Part shown: one piece after another, positions 34,663-42,054 of the stretch
How positions within the stretch are numbered: position 1 is the first letter of the stretch
How the letters are laid out: each line of letters begins with the position of its first letter
Assembly (NCBI GenBank): GCA_021732565.1
Contig: JAKFUT010000069.1
Span: 1-42,054 of the forward strand
DNA from: Candidatus Obscuribacterales bacterium
GTDB lineage: Bacteria; Cyanobacteriota; Vampirovibrionia; Obscuribacterales; Obscuribacteraceae
Direction: 5' to 3'
DNA: 42,054 bases
The notes under the pieces: model-generated
What the model saw: the letters and a program-made list of their open reading frames with translations, nothing else
Told to the model about the DNA's origin: nothing
The model's database searches: none
Position numbers and translations under genes: made by a program

Positions 34663-35283
34663 TCAATGGAAAAGAACGAGGAGCTTACGGTCCACCGATA
34701 TCCTGGCCAGCCAATAGAGGCATGCCCAGGCAGTCCATTCACCCGACCAGGAATCCATCTCCCCGGCGCGTTTTACATCGGTTTGGAACTGCTCCCACCC
34801 GTCTTTGCGAAGGTCAGCGTACTTTTTCGGGTAGTCCATGAACGGTTGCAGCTCATCCAGCTCATTCAGTAATTGTTGAGATGAGCAGAGGGTTCTCCCG
34901 TCAAACTTATCGGGCTCGGCGAATTCAAGCGGTAAGTAACAGACTCCACTGCTGGCACCACCGCGAACCAAATGGGGCCAACGTTCCACTGTAACGTCTC
35001 CGCGAACAAATTCATTGTATAAAGCACGCCGCTTGCCAGTTTGCGAAGGAATCCCGTCTTTGCCCTTGAGTGCCAGGCAAATGGCAAACACCGCCAAATC
35101 CTGGGTGTCTGCAATATAACAACCTGGCTTCTCGCCATCCTTCAATTCGCCCCAACTGAGATCGGGCAAATTGCTATGTTTTGCTTTCAGCACGGGAAGT
35201 GCCTGGTCAAACAGTGGCAGGGCGTCCCATACTTTTACGGATTGCGCCAGCTTCCGATCGATTAATCTGGCATATAGCGACAT
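34663..35283 (-). CDS. Hypothetical protein, unrecognised
   Basis: A 206-residue soluble protein starting MSLYARLIDRKLAQSVKVWD. It has a mixed alpha/beta composition, with segments DTQDLAVFAICLALKGKDGI, VERWPHLVRGGASSGVCYLP and DSWSGEWTAWACLYWLARIS. The C-terminus is Trp-rich (five Trp in the last 40 residues or so). There is no signal peptide or membrane helix. An ATG 30 bp further upstream is possible, but GAGAGG lies about six bases before the ATG at 35283. I do not recognise the family; the organisation faintly recalls DUF1877-type immunity-like proteins, and I do not claim it. Confidence 0.7.
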   Translation of the reverse strand: MSLYARLIDRKLAQSVKVWDALPLFDQALPVLKAKHSNLPDLSWGELKDGEKPGCYIADTQDLAVFAICLALKGKDGIPSQTGKRRALYNEFVRGDVTVERWPHLVRGGASSGVCYLPLEFAEPDKFDGRTLCSSQQLLNELDELQPFMDYPKKYADLRKDGWEQFQTDVKRAGEMDSWSGEWTAWACLYWLARISVDRKLLVLFH

Positions 35284-35976
35284 AACTGCCCTCTCATTAC
35301 CTGTTAGATACATTCGACGCTTCGCTCAATTGATTTTCGAAATTCTTATCAACTTTTCAAGCGCATCGCATTGGAAGAAGACAGAATTTCCGACAAATCA
35401 TCTCTGAGGAATCCTAATCATACAAAATCGGAACGGCGTATTGCTTGTCTGGTAAATAAAGCATTCAGTTTGACAGATCACAAGTGGTGCCCTGATCGCG
35501 CCAGTGGAGCAAAGAAGAAACGTCCGGCACCGAAACAGGAAGAAAGTCAAAAGCGCGGAATCTATTGCGCACAGGGAAGGAACCGGCTTTGATTCGAGTA
35601 AAATGGTCATCGCTCAAAGTACGCACAGATGACTCGGATCCCTTAAGACCAAGCCCAAGCAGTTACCTCACTATCCCTCAAGAATCTCTCAACATTTCGC
35701 AGCTATTCGTATCTGAATGACCCCGCGTGGACCCTTGTGAGCACAACCGCGTTTACCAGAGGAAAAGAACTTGACGCGCCCGGCGATGAAACTCAACCGG
35801 GAACGCGGTGCATGAGTAATTACGAAGTACAACGGCGCGGAAACGGGCAAGGAGGCGAAAGAGTGCTCCGTCCACGGCACCTCCGGCTACAAGCCGGGTC
35901 CGTGCATCATCGATGAATCCAGCTGCCTTTAGAGAACAGCTGGACCTCATGTCATCCTTTCCTTTGATTTACCGCT
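35284..35976. other. About 690-bp intergenic region, no gene seen
   Basis: Short open frames exist on both strands, but none has a ribosome site together with protein-like composition. The region separates the hypothetical gene at 34663 from the downstream end of the glycine-zipper protein gene. Confidence 0.45.
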
Positions 35977-37257
35977 TTAGAACGCTCCGGAATACGGAGC
36001 ATTTCCACCGATGGAGATCGACATGGGAGCATCGAGTTGAACTTGAATTTGCTGTCCGGATGAAATGACTACGTCTTTACCCTTGCGCAGCAGTAAGCTG
36101 TCAGCCACGCCCACACCGGCACCAATTGCAGTACCAGACCATGCTCCCCGACCGACCCCTCTACCGCCGCCGGCAATAGCGCCCACAGCAGTGCCTAACG
36201 CAGCTCCGGCACCGGCGCCGATACCGCCTCTAATGGCAGCCTGCCCCGCTTTTGTTTTCCAGGTTTCGCCCCGGAAGACATCGCTCTGGTCGCTACCCTT
36301 GTCGCCATACTTGCCAATTCCACCCTGGATATGGGCAGTAATGGGGGTTTCAATGCCATCTGGAGTACGCAGGCGATTGAACTTGATGCCCAGCGTGCCA
36401 GCTCTGCCCAGGAAGCCACCGCCTTTAGCGTCAGTTACTTGACCGATCAATTTAGAGCCGGCCGGAATTTGCGAGTCGCCGAGAAAGACCGCCTGGTTAA
36501 TACTCGCCTGGACAAAGTCACCGGATTGAGCCGCTTGTGTAGAAATGGAGATGTCTAGCGCAGCGGGAATAACCAGACCGGCGGGCGCGTAGCAAACGCG
36601 GCCGCGTTGAACGGGCTGCTGCCCGTAGGCCTGCTGCTGAGGAGCCCCGGTATTACGATTGTATTGATCCTGGCTATATTGAGCCGGTTGCGCATAGCCC
36701 CCGTTATTGTAAGCCTGCTGCTGTGGAGGCGGCTGATTTGCCGGCGGTTGATATGCCGGCGGTTGAGCAGGCGCATATGCGGATGATTGCGGGGCTGAAC
36801 CGGGCGAACTACCTGAGTAGCTACCGGTAAGTTGGGCGACATAGCTGTCTACGCTAGACTGATCGCCCAGACTTCTCTTGAGCGCATCGGCCCAGCGTTG
36901 AGCCAAAACCGCCGGCGTAGTGCCGGCCAAACGGGCATTGTCGCCGTCTACCGTGACCACCTGGTAGCCACCAAGGGTGATGACCGGAACGCCTTTGACA
37001 TATACAATACTAACTGCTCCCGCTGATCGATCTTTGGCTGCAACCAGCGCATTATCAAGATTTTTCTGAATAGTTTCCGCTCGTTGCTCAACCGACATGC
37101 CACCGGAAGCAACTTTGTTCTCAAACACTGTTTGACCGGCAATTCTTACAGATCCATCAGCCGCCACCGCTGCCATGGGCGACCAAGCGAACAATTGACC
37201 TACGGTGAAGGCAACTGCAAGTAAATTTCGTTTGCAGAAAACGGCGTTGGAAGTCAT
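35977..37257 (-). CDS. Secreted protein: MscS-like periplasmic domain, Q/P-rich linker, VirB10-like barrel with glycine zipper
   Basis: A 426-residue exported protein from the ATG at 37257, with GGAG upstream; the signal peptide ends near AWSPMAAVAADG. Residues about 35-150 (FENKVASGGMSVEQRAETIQ, VITLGGYQVVTVDGDNARLA, LAQRWADALKRSL) resemble the periplasmic domain that precedes MscS channels in cyanobacteria. A Pro/Gln/Tyr-rich linker follows (YQPPANQPPPQQQAYNNGGY). The C-terminal part repeats the barrel pattern of the protein at 30671 (SQIPAGSKLIGQVTDAKGGG, AGTLGIKFNRLRTPDGIETP), with a long glycine zipper (AIRGGIGAGAGAALGTAVGA) inserted before the last strand, IQVQLDAPMSI. It may associate with the outer membrane; that is an inference. 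Confidence 0.82.
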   Translation of the reverse strand: MTSNAVFCKRNLLAVAFTVGQLFAWSPMAAVAADGSVRIAGQTVFENKVASGGMSVEQRAETIQKNLDNALVAAKDRSAGAVSIVYVKGVPVITLGGYQVVTVDGDNARLAGTTPAVLAQRWADALKRSLGDQSSVDSYVAQLTGSYSGSSPGSAPQSSAYAPAQPPAYQPPANQPPPQQQAYNNGGYAQPAQYSQDQYNRNTGAPQQQAYGQQPVQRGRVCYAPAGLVIPAALDISISTQAAQSGDFVQASINQAVFLGDSQIPAGSKLIGQVTDAKGGGFLGRAGTLGIKFNRLRTPDGIETPITAHIQGGIGKYGDKGSDQSDVFRGETWKTKAGQAAIRGGIGAGAGAALGTAVGAIAGGGRGVGRGAWSGTAIGAGVGVADSLLLRKGKDVVISSGQQIQVQLDAPMSISIGGNAPYSGAF

Positions 37258-37420
37258 GGGATAACATCTCCGTGAGATGGACTGGGCAAAGGCTGCATAG
37301 GATAGACTCAGCCAGTGTACCAATGTTCCCGCTCTGGTTTCTGAGAGCCAGATAAGTCCGCTATGATTACAAAGACGGAAGATCCGCTTCCTCAGGGAGA
37401 ATTCAGCGAAGGACGAATGA

Positions 37421-38248
37421 ATGGAATTTCCACATGATTCTTCAATCTTAAAAGATTTCACACCTTCCTTACAAGGGCAAGTGGCGGTGATAACTGGAGG
37501 GAGCAAAGGTATTGGAAGGTTCATCGCCTCAGCGTTATCTGCCCGCGGAGCGCTAGTGGTGTTGCATGCCCGCCATCACGACGAGCTGGAGAGCGCACGC
37601 AAAGACATAGAAAGCCGTGGCGGCCGATGCGTGATCCAAGTGGTGGACGTTCGCAGCGAAGAATCAATATCTGAATCGATGTTGGAGCTATTTACTCAGT
37701 TTCCGTCTGGAGTTGACATTCTGGTAAACAACGCAGGCGTTTACCACACCGCCGCCGTTAACAATCACCCGACAGACTTGTGGGATGACACAATCAAAAC
37801 AAATCTCCATGGACCGTTCTTTTATTGCCGTTCGGTGCTGCCTCACATGATCGCAAAGACCAGTGGGCGCATCATCAATATTTCTTCTATATCGGGCAGA
37901 GTTGGTGAAATACACGCAGCTGCGTATTCTTCATCCAAATTTGGTCTGATTGGTCTGACCCAATCATTGGCATTGGAGGTAGCCGGCAATGGAATCACAG
38001 TAAATGCAGTCTGCCCCGGCTGGGTAGATACGGACATGTCACGCCAACAGCTCAACGATGAAAACTGGTGTAAGCTTAGCGCTGTGGACCCGAGCGAAGC
38101 TGTGGATATAGCCAGGCTTTCGGTGCCGCAAATGCGCTTTATCGAGCCCTCGGAAGTTGCAGAACTTGTCGTCTGGCTTTGTTCACGAGCCGCTCGCGGC
38201 ATAACGGGACAATCCATCAATATATGCGGAGGCATGTGCCTGAGTTGA
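37421..38248 (+). CDS. SDR-family oxidoreductase, FabG-like
   Basis: A 275-residue short-chain dehydrogenase. It has the cofactor motif TGGSKGIG at 25-32, NNAG at 103-106, and the catalytic S156, Y169 and K173 in INISSISG ... AAYSSSKFG. PGWVDTDMS and the C-terminal GITGQSINICGGMCLS are typical of classical SDRs related to 3-oxoacyl-ACP reductase. The real substrate is unknown; the stand-alone position and the 20-residue N-terminal extension argue against housekeeping FabG. AAGGA lies eight bases before the ATG. Its stop overlaps the start of the next gene by four bases (TTGA), so the two are translationally coupled. Confidence 0.92.
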   Translation: MEFPHDSSILKDFTPSLQGQVAVITGGSKGIGRFIASALSARGALVVLHARHHDELESARKDIESRGGRCVIQVVDVRSEESISESMLELFTQFPSGVDILVNNAGVYHTAAVNNHPTDLWDDTIKTNLHGPFFYCRSVLPHMIAKTSGRIINISSISGRVGEIHAAAYSSSKFGLIGLTQSLALEVAGNGITVNAVCPGWVDTDMSRQQLNDENWCKLSAVDPSEAVDIARLSVPQMRFIEPSEVAELVVWLCSRAARGITGQSINICGGMCLS

Positions 38249-39084
38249 CCATAACCGGCAGAAATCAAATCGCCAGAGCACGAGAAAAGAACCAATGGCA
38301 GGTGAAAGAAATCGACGGTCTGCCGCTGCTGTTTTCCACGGCACTTAAGACTGTGCCCTGGTTGTCGCATGCATTCACCACCCGACATGGCGGTAACAGC
38401 GTCGAGCCCCTGGAGTCGTTTAACCTGGCTCGTCACTGGGAAACAGCTGAGAGCAAAGAAGATGCGATGCGAAACCGTGAACGCCTCTGTCGGGCTCTCA
38501 GCCTCGACCATGGCAAGTTGGCGGTTCCCAACCAGCAACACACATCCAATGTATTGTGGGTAGACGCTCATAATGCAACATCGGCGAATTACACAGGCAT
38601 TGATGCATTGGCAACGCAAACCCCCGGACAGAGTCTGCTTCTTCACTTTGCAGACTGTGTACCGATTATAATGGTAGACCCGCAAAGCCGTGCCATTTCT
38701 GTAATTCACGCCGGGTGGCGAGGCACCGCATCTGGTATCGTTGGCAATGCCATTCGCGTACTCGTCGAACGTGGCTGCAATGTGGCAAACATTATTGTTG
38801 CCATTGGACCGGCTATACAGCATTGCTGCTTCGAGACCGGGCCGGACGTAGCCCATCAACTAGCCACATCGGCGCACAGTGGTGGTGAATTGATCATGTG
38901 GAAAGATGAGCGTCCCTATCCCGATCTACAAGCATTGAACGCGCTTCAGGCCTACGAAGCAGGTGTGGGGCTGGTAGACGTCAGTGCCTGGTGCACCGCC
39001 TGCCACCCGGAATTGTTTTATTCGCACCGGAAATCGGGTGGTCGTACAGGCCGCCAAGGTGCAATTGCCGGCACAGCGGCATAG
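38245..39084 (+). CDS. pgeF: Peptidoglycan editing factor/laccase-domain protein (PgeF, YfiH family)
   Basis: A 279-residue enzyme of the YfiH/DUF152 family. It has LSHAFTTRHGGNS, PNQQHTSNV, the zinc ligands in LLLHFADCVPIIMVD and VIHAGWRGTASG, then VAIGPAIQHCCFETGPDV and ELFYSHRKSGGRTGRQGA. Members act as purine nucleoside phosphorylases/adenosine deaminases (human FAMIN), and E. coli PgeF removes wrongly incorporated amino acids from peptidoglycan precursors. The start is uncertain: TTG at 38245 overlaps the SDR stop as TTGA with GGAGG upstream. GTG at 38236 and ATG at 38224 are in frame. Confidence 0.93.
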   Translation: MTITGRNQIARAREKNQWQVKEIDGLPLLFSTALKTVPWLSHAFTTRHGGNSVEPLESFNLARHWETAESKEDAMRNRERLCRALSLDHGKLAVPNQQHTSNVLWVDAHNATSANYTGIDALATQTPGQSLLLHFADCVPIIMVDPQSRAISVIHAGWRGTASGIVGNAIRVLVERGCNVANIIVAIGPAIQHCCFETGPDVAHQLATSAHSGGELIMWKDERPYPDLQALNALQAYEAGVGLVDVSAWCTACHPELFYSHRKSGGRTGRQGAIAGTAA

Positions 39085-39286
39085 TGACAGAACTCAAATC
39101 TCCCCATACACTATCAGACTACAAACAAACACTGCCGGAAGTCGACTCCTCCCTTGCAATGCCCGTGGATCAAGGCGGGGGGCAGATTCCCCTAAATTTC
39201 TAGAGGTTTTACACAATTTAGCCACGTTTCAGGACACAATAGAGGTAAGGCTACGTCTACAGGGAGCATCGCCAGAGGTTTCATTT

Positions 39287-41131
39287 TTGGTCAGTTGGCG
39301 CCAATTACTAATCCTCTCTTTAATCGGTTCGCTATTTGCGAACGGATCACTTGCTGTTGCCCAATCAGCCCAGCCTGTTACGGCGTCAGCAGCCGCGCCC
39401 TCCGCCAATAAGCTGCCTCCGCCGCGAAAACGACCTCAGTACATAATCGAAGAGCCGAAAGCCGACACTACTCCAAAACAGACGCCGGCAGAGCCTGAGC
39501 GTACTCGTCTTCCGCGACCGGCAAGCGAAGCGGGCAATGCCGCCAATGACAAGGTTCCCCTGGCCCCCGATTTTGCCAATCGAAATTCGGCCTCGGCAAT
39601 TCCGGCTCCCAGTCCAACTCCCATGCCAGTGCCCATGCCTGCGGTGGAGGCACCGCCGCCGTCTCGCCCGAGAGATAAATTTCCCACAGTCGGTCAACTG
39701 GAGTCGTTGATGTTCGGGCACTCCAGCCCCCAGATTGCTGTGGAAGGAAGGCTTGAGCGACTGGAGTCTTCTGTTTTCCAGAAGAGCTTTCCAGACCTGG
39801 ACACCGAGGCACGTATCAGGCGTCTGAAAGAAGTTCTGGTAGGTGAAGCTGAGCATCCGCAAGCAGCCACAGCCGGCCCGTACGGGGCAAATCCAGCCAG
39901 CCAATCAGCAGGCACCTACGGAGCCGGCTCAACGGGCGGATATAGCGCGGCACCGGCGTCTCAGCCACTGCAAGGGAGAGGCTATTCCCAAAATCCAAAG
40001 CCGGTTCAGGAAGAGGCGCAACGTCCTTTCTTCAACAACTATGATCACCTCAATCTTTCTCAAGAGTTGGATGTACCACAGCTTGAAAAATTCGGGCTAC
40101 TGGTAATCAACGAGGCACGAGCCGACCAGGGTTTGGAACCATTGTCGTGGGACGATCGGGCGGCAAATGTGGCGAAGGAACTGGTGGAGGACCTGTCTAA
40201 ACGAGGAGTGGTCTCGCATTCCAATACCAAGGGGGAAAATCCAGACGTGCGCTTCAGCCGCTCCGGCGGGAGCCAGGCTATGGACGAAGGTCTCATCATG
40301 TTTACCTCAGCCAGCCAGTTGCACAGCAATCGGGAGCTGGTAGTAAAAATGCTGCAGGCTATTAGCGAAAGGCAGGACGACAGAGACGAGCTGCTATCTC
40401 GTCATGCGACCCACTTTGCCATGTCTTTCCGATGGACACCCGATCGAAGTCGTCTCATTTGCGCCACCGAAGTGATAACGGCCCACGGCGAGATGGAATC
40501 GTTGCCATTGACCGCCCGGGTGGGGGAGAAAATTGATGTGAAGGGGACCCTTGACGGGCAATACCGGTTCATGAAAATTACGGTAGCAAGAGAAGATGAA
40601 ATGACGCCGCTACCTGATGACGGGGAAGAGTCGGCAGAGGCATTGCCATACTTTCCACCGCTAGACTATACCTGTTATGCCCGCAAGTCTGAACAAAACT
40701 GGGACAAGGGAATCCGAATACTGCAAATTGCAGGAATTACAGCCGCCATCGCCGGCGGTTTCTTCATTCCTCCTGTAGCATTAGCGGCGCCCCTAATCGC
40801 CATCTCAGCAGGCGCTCCGGCAGTAAAACCTGTTTCGGAGATTCCAGTGCGCGGTGGTGTCAAAACAGACGGTGTCAACTTTTCCCATAAGGTACCGCTC
40901 GATGACAACGGTCGTCCCGGCATCTATTACATCACCGTGTGGGCTCAGGTCGGAACAAGCACAGACCCCGTTGCAGTTAGCAGGCGGGCTATAATTGCTC
41001 ACCGACCTGCTAGCGATACAGGCATTGGGGAGTCTACCGGCGAACCGATTAGCCATTCAGACGAAGATCAAACCGCCGGACGAAAAGGTGATCGAGCGAA
41101 AAAGCGAACCAAAGATTCGTCCTCCAAATGA
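39287..41131 (+). CDS. Secreted CAP/SCP-domain protein with Pro-rich N-terminus
   Basis: A protein of about 614 residues. The start is TTG at 39287 with AGAGG eight bases upstream, giving a signal peptide (VSWRQLLILSLIGSLFANGS ... AVAQ). A long Pro/Ala-rich stretch follows. Two copies of a motif of about 25 residues come next (LESLMFGHSSPQIAVEGRLE and LESSVFQKSFPDLDTEARIR). After a Gly/Tyr/Ser linker comes a CAP domain: LLVINEARADQGLEPLSWDD, AANVAKELVEDLSKRGVVSH, NPDVRFSRSG and HATHFAMSFRWTPDRSRLIC. The C-terminal part contains a hydrophobic segment (ITAAIAGGFFIPPVALAAPL) and a beta-rich end (GIYYITVWAQVG). CAP proteins are extracellular, with roles from lipid binding to peptidase activity. 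The frame is open further upstream but overlaps pgeF and is not protein-like there. Confidence 0.85.
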   Translation: MVSWRQLLILSLIGSLFANGSLAVAQSAQPVTASAAAPSANKLPPPRKRPQYIIEEPKADTTPKQTPAEPERTRLPRPASEAGNAANDKVPLAPDFANRNSASAIPAPSPTPMPVPMPAVEAPPPSRPRDKFPTVGQLESLMFGHSSPQIAVEGRLERLESSVFQKSFPDLDTEARIRRLKEVLVGEAEHPQAATAGPYGANPASQSAGTYGAGSTGGYSAAPASQPLQGRGYSQNPKPVQEEAQRPFFNNYDHLNLSQELDVPQLEKFGLLVINEARADQGLEPLSWDDRAANVAKELVEDLSKRGVVSHSNTKGENPDVRFSRSGGSQAMDEGLIMFTSASQLHSNRELVVKMLQAISERQDDRDELLSRHATHFAMSFRWTPDRSRLICATEVITAHGEMESLPLTARVGEKIDVKGTLDGQYRFMKITVAREDEMTPLPDDGEESAEALPYFPPLDYTCYARKSEQNWDKGIRILQIAGITAAIAGGFFIPPVALAAPLIAISAGAPAVKPVSEIPVRGGVKTDGVNFSHKVPLDDNGRPGIYYITVWAQVGTSTDPVAVSRRAIIAHRPASDTGIGESTGEPISHSDEDQTAGRKGDRAKKRTKDSSSK

Positions 41132-41186
41132 TCGCCTGTAGAAGGAATCAAGCACAAGCCGGCAAGCAAGCCGGGGAGAAGAACTG

Positions 41187-42054
41187 ATGAGGCTCCATAC
41201 CATGCAGAGCACGCCGGAAGTGCGCAAAGCGCAAACTACCGGTTGTCGCGAGCAAACGCTTTCAGGAACTGAAGAGGCACCAACTGAACCGCAGGGGGCG
41301 AAAAGATTCCATCGTTGTAGCGAAGAACTCGCACGAATCCACCTTGACAAAGCAAACGGCCAGCGGGAGCCGAACAAAGCTGTACGGGATCGCCGAACAA
41401 TGGCAACCCCGGCACCACGTGCATTCAAGCTGTCGTCGGCAATATTTTTGACCGCGGCACTATTGGCGATACCAGTTATTTTTGCAGCATCGCCGGCACT
41501 GGCAAAAGACAAATGCCCCGGATGCCACAAGAACAGACCGCAAGGCAACTCCACGTACGACCCCGTTCAGCAACTCGTGCCCGGGGGCGCCGCACCACTG
41601 ACGGGAGGCACGCAATCAACAACTCTTCAAACCGGCACGCAGAATACCACTCTCCAAGTGGGCACCGAATCTACTACTCTCCAAGTGGGCACCGAGTCTA
41701 CCACGCTTCAAGTCGGCACTTCGGGAACGCTGATTCAGGCGGGCGTGGAGCGAGAGGGAGGTCCTGTCAATCTGTTGTTCCTGGTAGACGCCTCGCATAG
41801 CATGATTGAAAAGATTCCCTCTGGCGACGGCTATAAAGAAGAGAAGATGGATGGCGCCAAACGAGTGCTCCAACAAACAATTGCCAACCTTCCTCCAGAC
41901 ATACATGTGGGGTTGCGTGTGTTCGGGCAGGGTTTCTCAAATGACCCTTACTCCGATTGCCAGCAGTCTGCATTGCTGGTGCCAATCGGAAGAAATAACC
42001 GTCGTGCCGTCATTGAAAAAGTGCGCGAACTACGAGCCCACGGGTTGACGCCTC
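41187..42054 (+). CDS. Exported von Willebrand A protein with a CXXCH motif (partial)
   Basis: The frame stays open to the window edge. A strong ribosome site, GGGGAGAA, precedes the ATG at 41187. A second ATG at 41400 gives a textbook signal peptide (MATPAPRAFKLSSAIFLTAA ... FAASPALA) and may be the true start, because the first 71 residues are polar and unremarkable. Just after the signal comes KDKCPGCHKN, a single CXXCH motif of the kind that binds c-type haem. Next is a tract of TTLQVGTES repeats. The vWA domain follows: LLFLVDASHSM with the MIDAS DxSxS, then VGLRVFGQG, and the MIDAS Thr in HGLTP at the edge. vWA domains bind protein partners through a metal ion. It lies 56 bp after the CAP gene. 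Confidence 0.82.
   Translation, partial: MRLHTMQSTPEVRKAQTTGCREQTLSGTEEAPTEPQGAKRFHRCSEELARIHLDKANGQREPNKAVRDRRTMATPAPRAFKLSSAIFLTAALLAIPVIFAASPALAKDKCPGCHKNRPQGNSTYDPVQQLVPGGAAPLTGGTQSTTLQTGTQNTTLQVGTESTTLQVGTESTTLQVGTSGTLIQAGVEREGGPVNLLFLVDASHSMIEKIPSGDGYKEEKMDGAKRVLQQTIANLPPDIHVGLRVFGQGFSNDPYSDCQQSALLVPIGRNNRRAVIEKVRELRAHGLTP
41619..41744 (+). repeat. 27-bp coding tandem repeat (TTLQVGTES), about 4.7 copies
   Basis: Units start at 41619, 41646, 41673 and 41700, with a partial unit at 41727. Each encodes nine residues of the form TTLQxGTxx. Units 2 and 3 differ at only two bases, pointing to recent duplication. The repeat links the CXXCH segment to the vWA domain. Confidence 0.9.

Noticed and set aside
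35371..35592. Plus-strand open frame of 73 codons in the gap before the glycine-zipper gene
   Set aside because: Lys/Arg/Ser-rich translation with no recognisable pattern and no ribosome site.
37843..38859. Long minus-strand open frame of 338 codons
   Set aside because: It lies opposite the SDR and pgeF genes, whose protein motifs are unmistakable, and its own translation has no protein-like pattern.
1..42054. tRNA, rRNA, insertion sequences or phage genes
   Set aside because: I looked for T-loop and acceptor signatures, transposase motifs and integrase motifs and found none. A covariance-model search would settle small RNAs.

Overview
The window is about 42 kb of bacterial chromosome near 50% GC. 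It carries no IS element, phage gene, CRISPR array, tRNA or rRNA that I can find. The gene mix points to a non-photosynthetic relative of the Cyanobacteria, of the Obscuribacterales/Vampirovibrionia (Melainabacteria) type. The evidence is a BtpA-family protein, LCP and Lgt envelope enzymes, many secreted Pro/Ser/Thr-rich proteins, TPR and CHAT proteins, a periplasmic domain like the one in front of cyanobacterial MscS channels, and frequent TTG starts. This placement is an inference; no marker gene settles it.

Layout. 1-660: a tandem array of a 131-135 bp unit that runs in from outside the window. 715-4799: a region with single-base disruptions. A TPR/EF-Tu-domain-II gene and a membrane histidine kinase are each broken by changes in short homopolymers. 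Between them lies an intact gene that joins a degenerate J domain to two MshEN-type (candidate c-di-GMP-binding) domains. 4849-5809: a small protein and an OmpR-type response regulator complete a two-component operon with the kinase. 5987-9098: BtpA and LCP proteins diverge from a transaldolase. 9434-13000: a DNA-repair operon, radA-uvrC, ending in a 30-residue membrane peptide whose start overlaps the uvrC stop. 13625-15211: an alpha-solenoid protein of unknown role. 15672-16933: a His/Asp-rich secreted peptide, then a Flp-like pilin with a TPR partner on the other strand, separated by two long hairpins.

17267-22157: a CsoR-type metal-responsive repressor, lgt, a TDP2-like phosphodiesterase, a PP2C phosphatase, a zinc-ribbon protein and a secreted DUF4412-like protein. 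22304-22632: a two-copy dispersed repeat of about 104 bp rich in the octamer GGCGATAT. 22690-26638: an operon of glpD, a 2-hydroxyacid dehydrogenase and a GT87-like membrane glycosyltransferase, linked by a 2-nt gap and an ATGA overlap. 27503-33826: three secreted proteins: a TPR-CHAT protein that seems to have lost its catalytic His and Cys, a Ser/Thr-rich protein with a VirB10/TrbI-like C-terminus, and a major-royal-jelly-like beta-propeller. 33896-37257: a DUF3303-type protein, an unrecognised protein and a second VirB10-like protein with a glycine zipper. 37421-42054: an SDR and a PgeF/YfiH enzyme overlapping by 4 nt, a secreted CAP/SCP protein, and a secreted von Willebrand A protein with a CXXCH motif and a 27-bp repeat that runs off the end.

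The main themes are envelope assembly and secreted proteins, signal transduction and DNA repair. I see no complete, clearly new multi-gene system. The most unusual items are the J-like/double-MshEN fusion, the catalytically dead secreted CHAT protein, the TPR/EF-Tu-II fusion, the two repeat families and the CXXCH/vWA protein.
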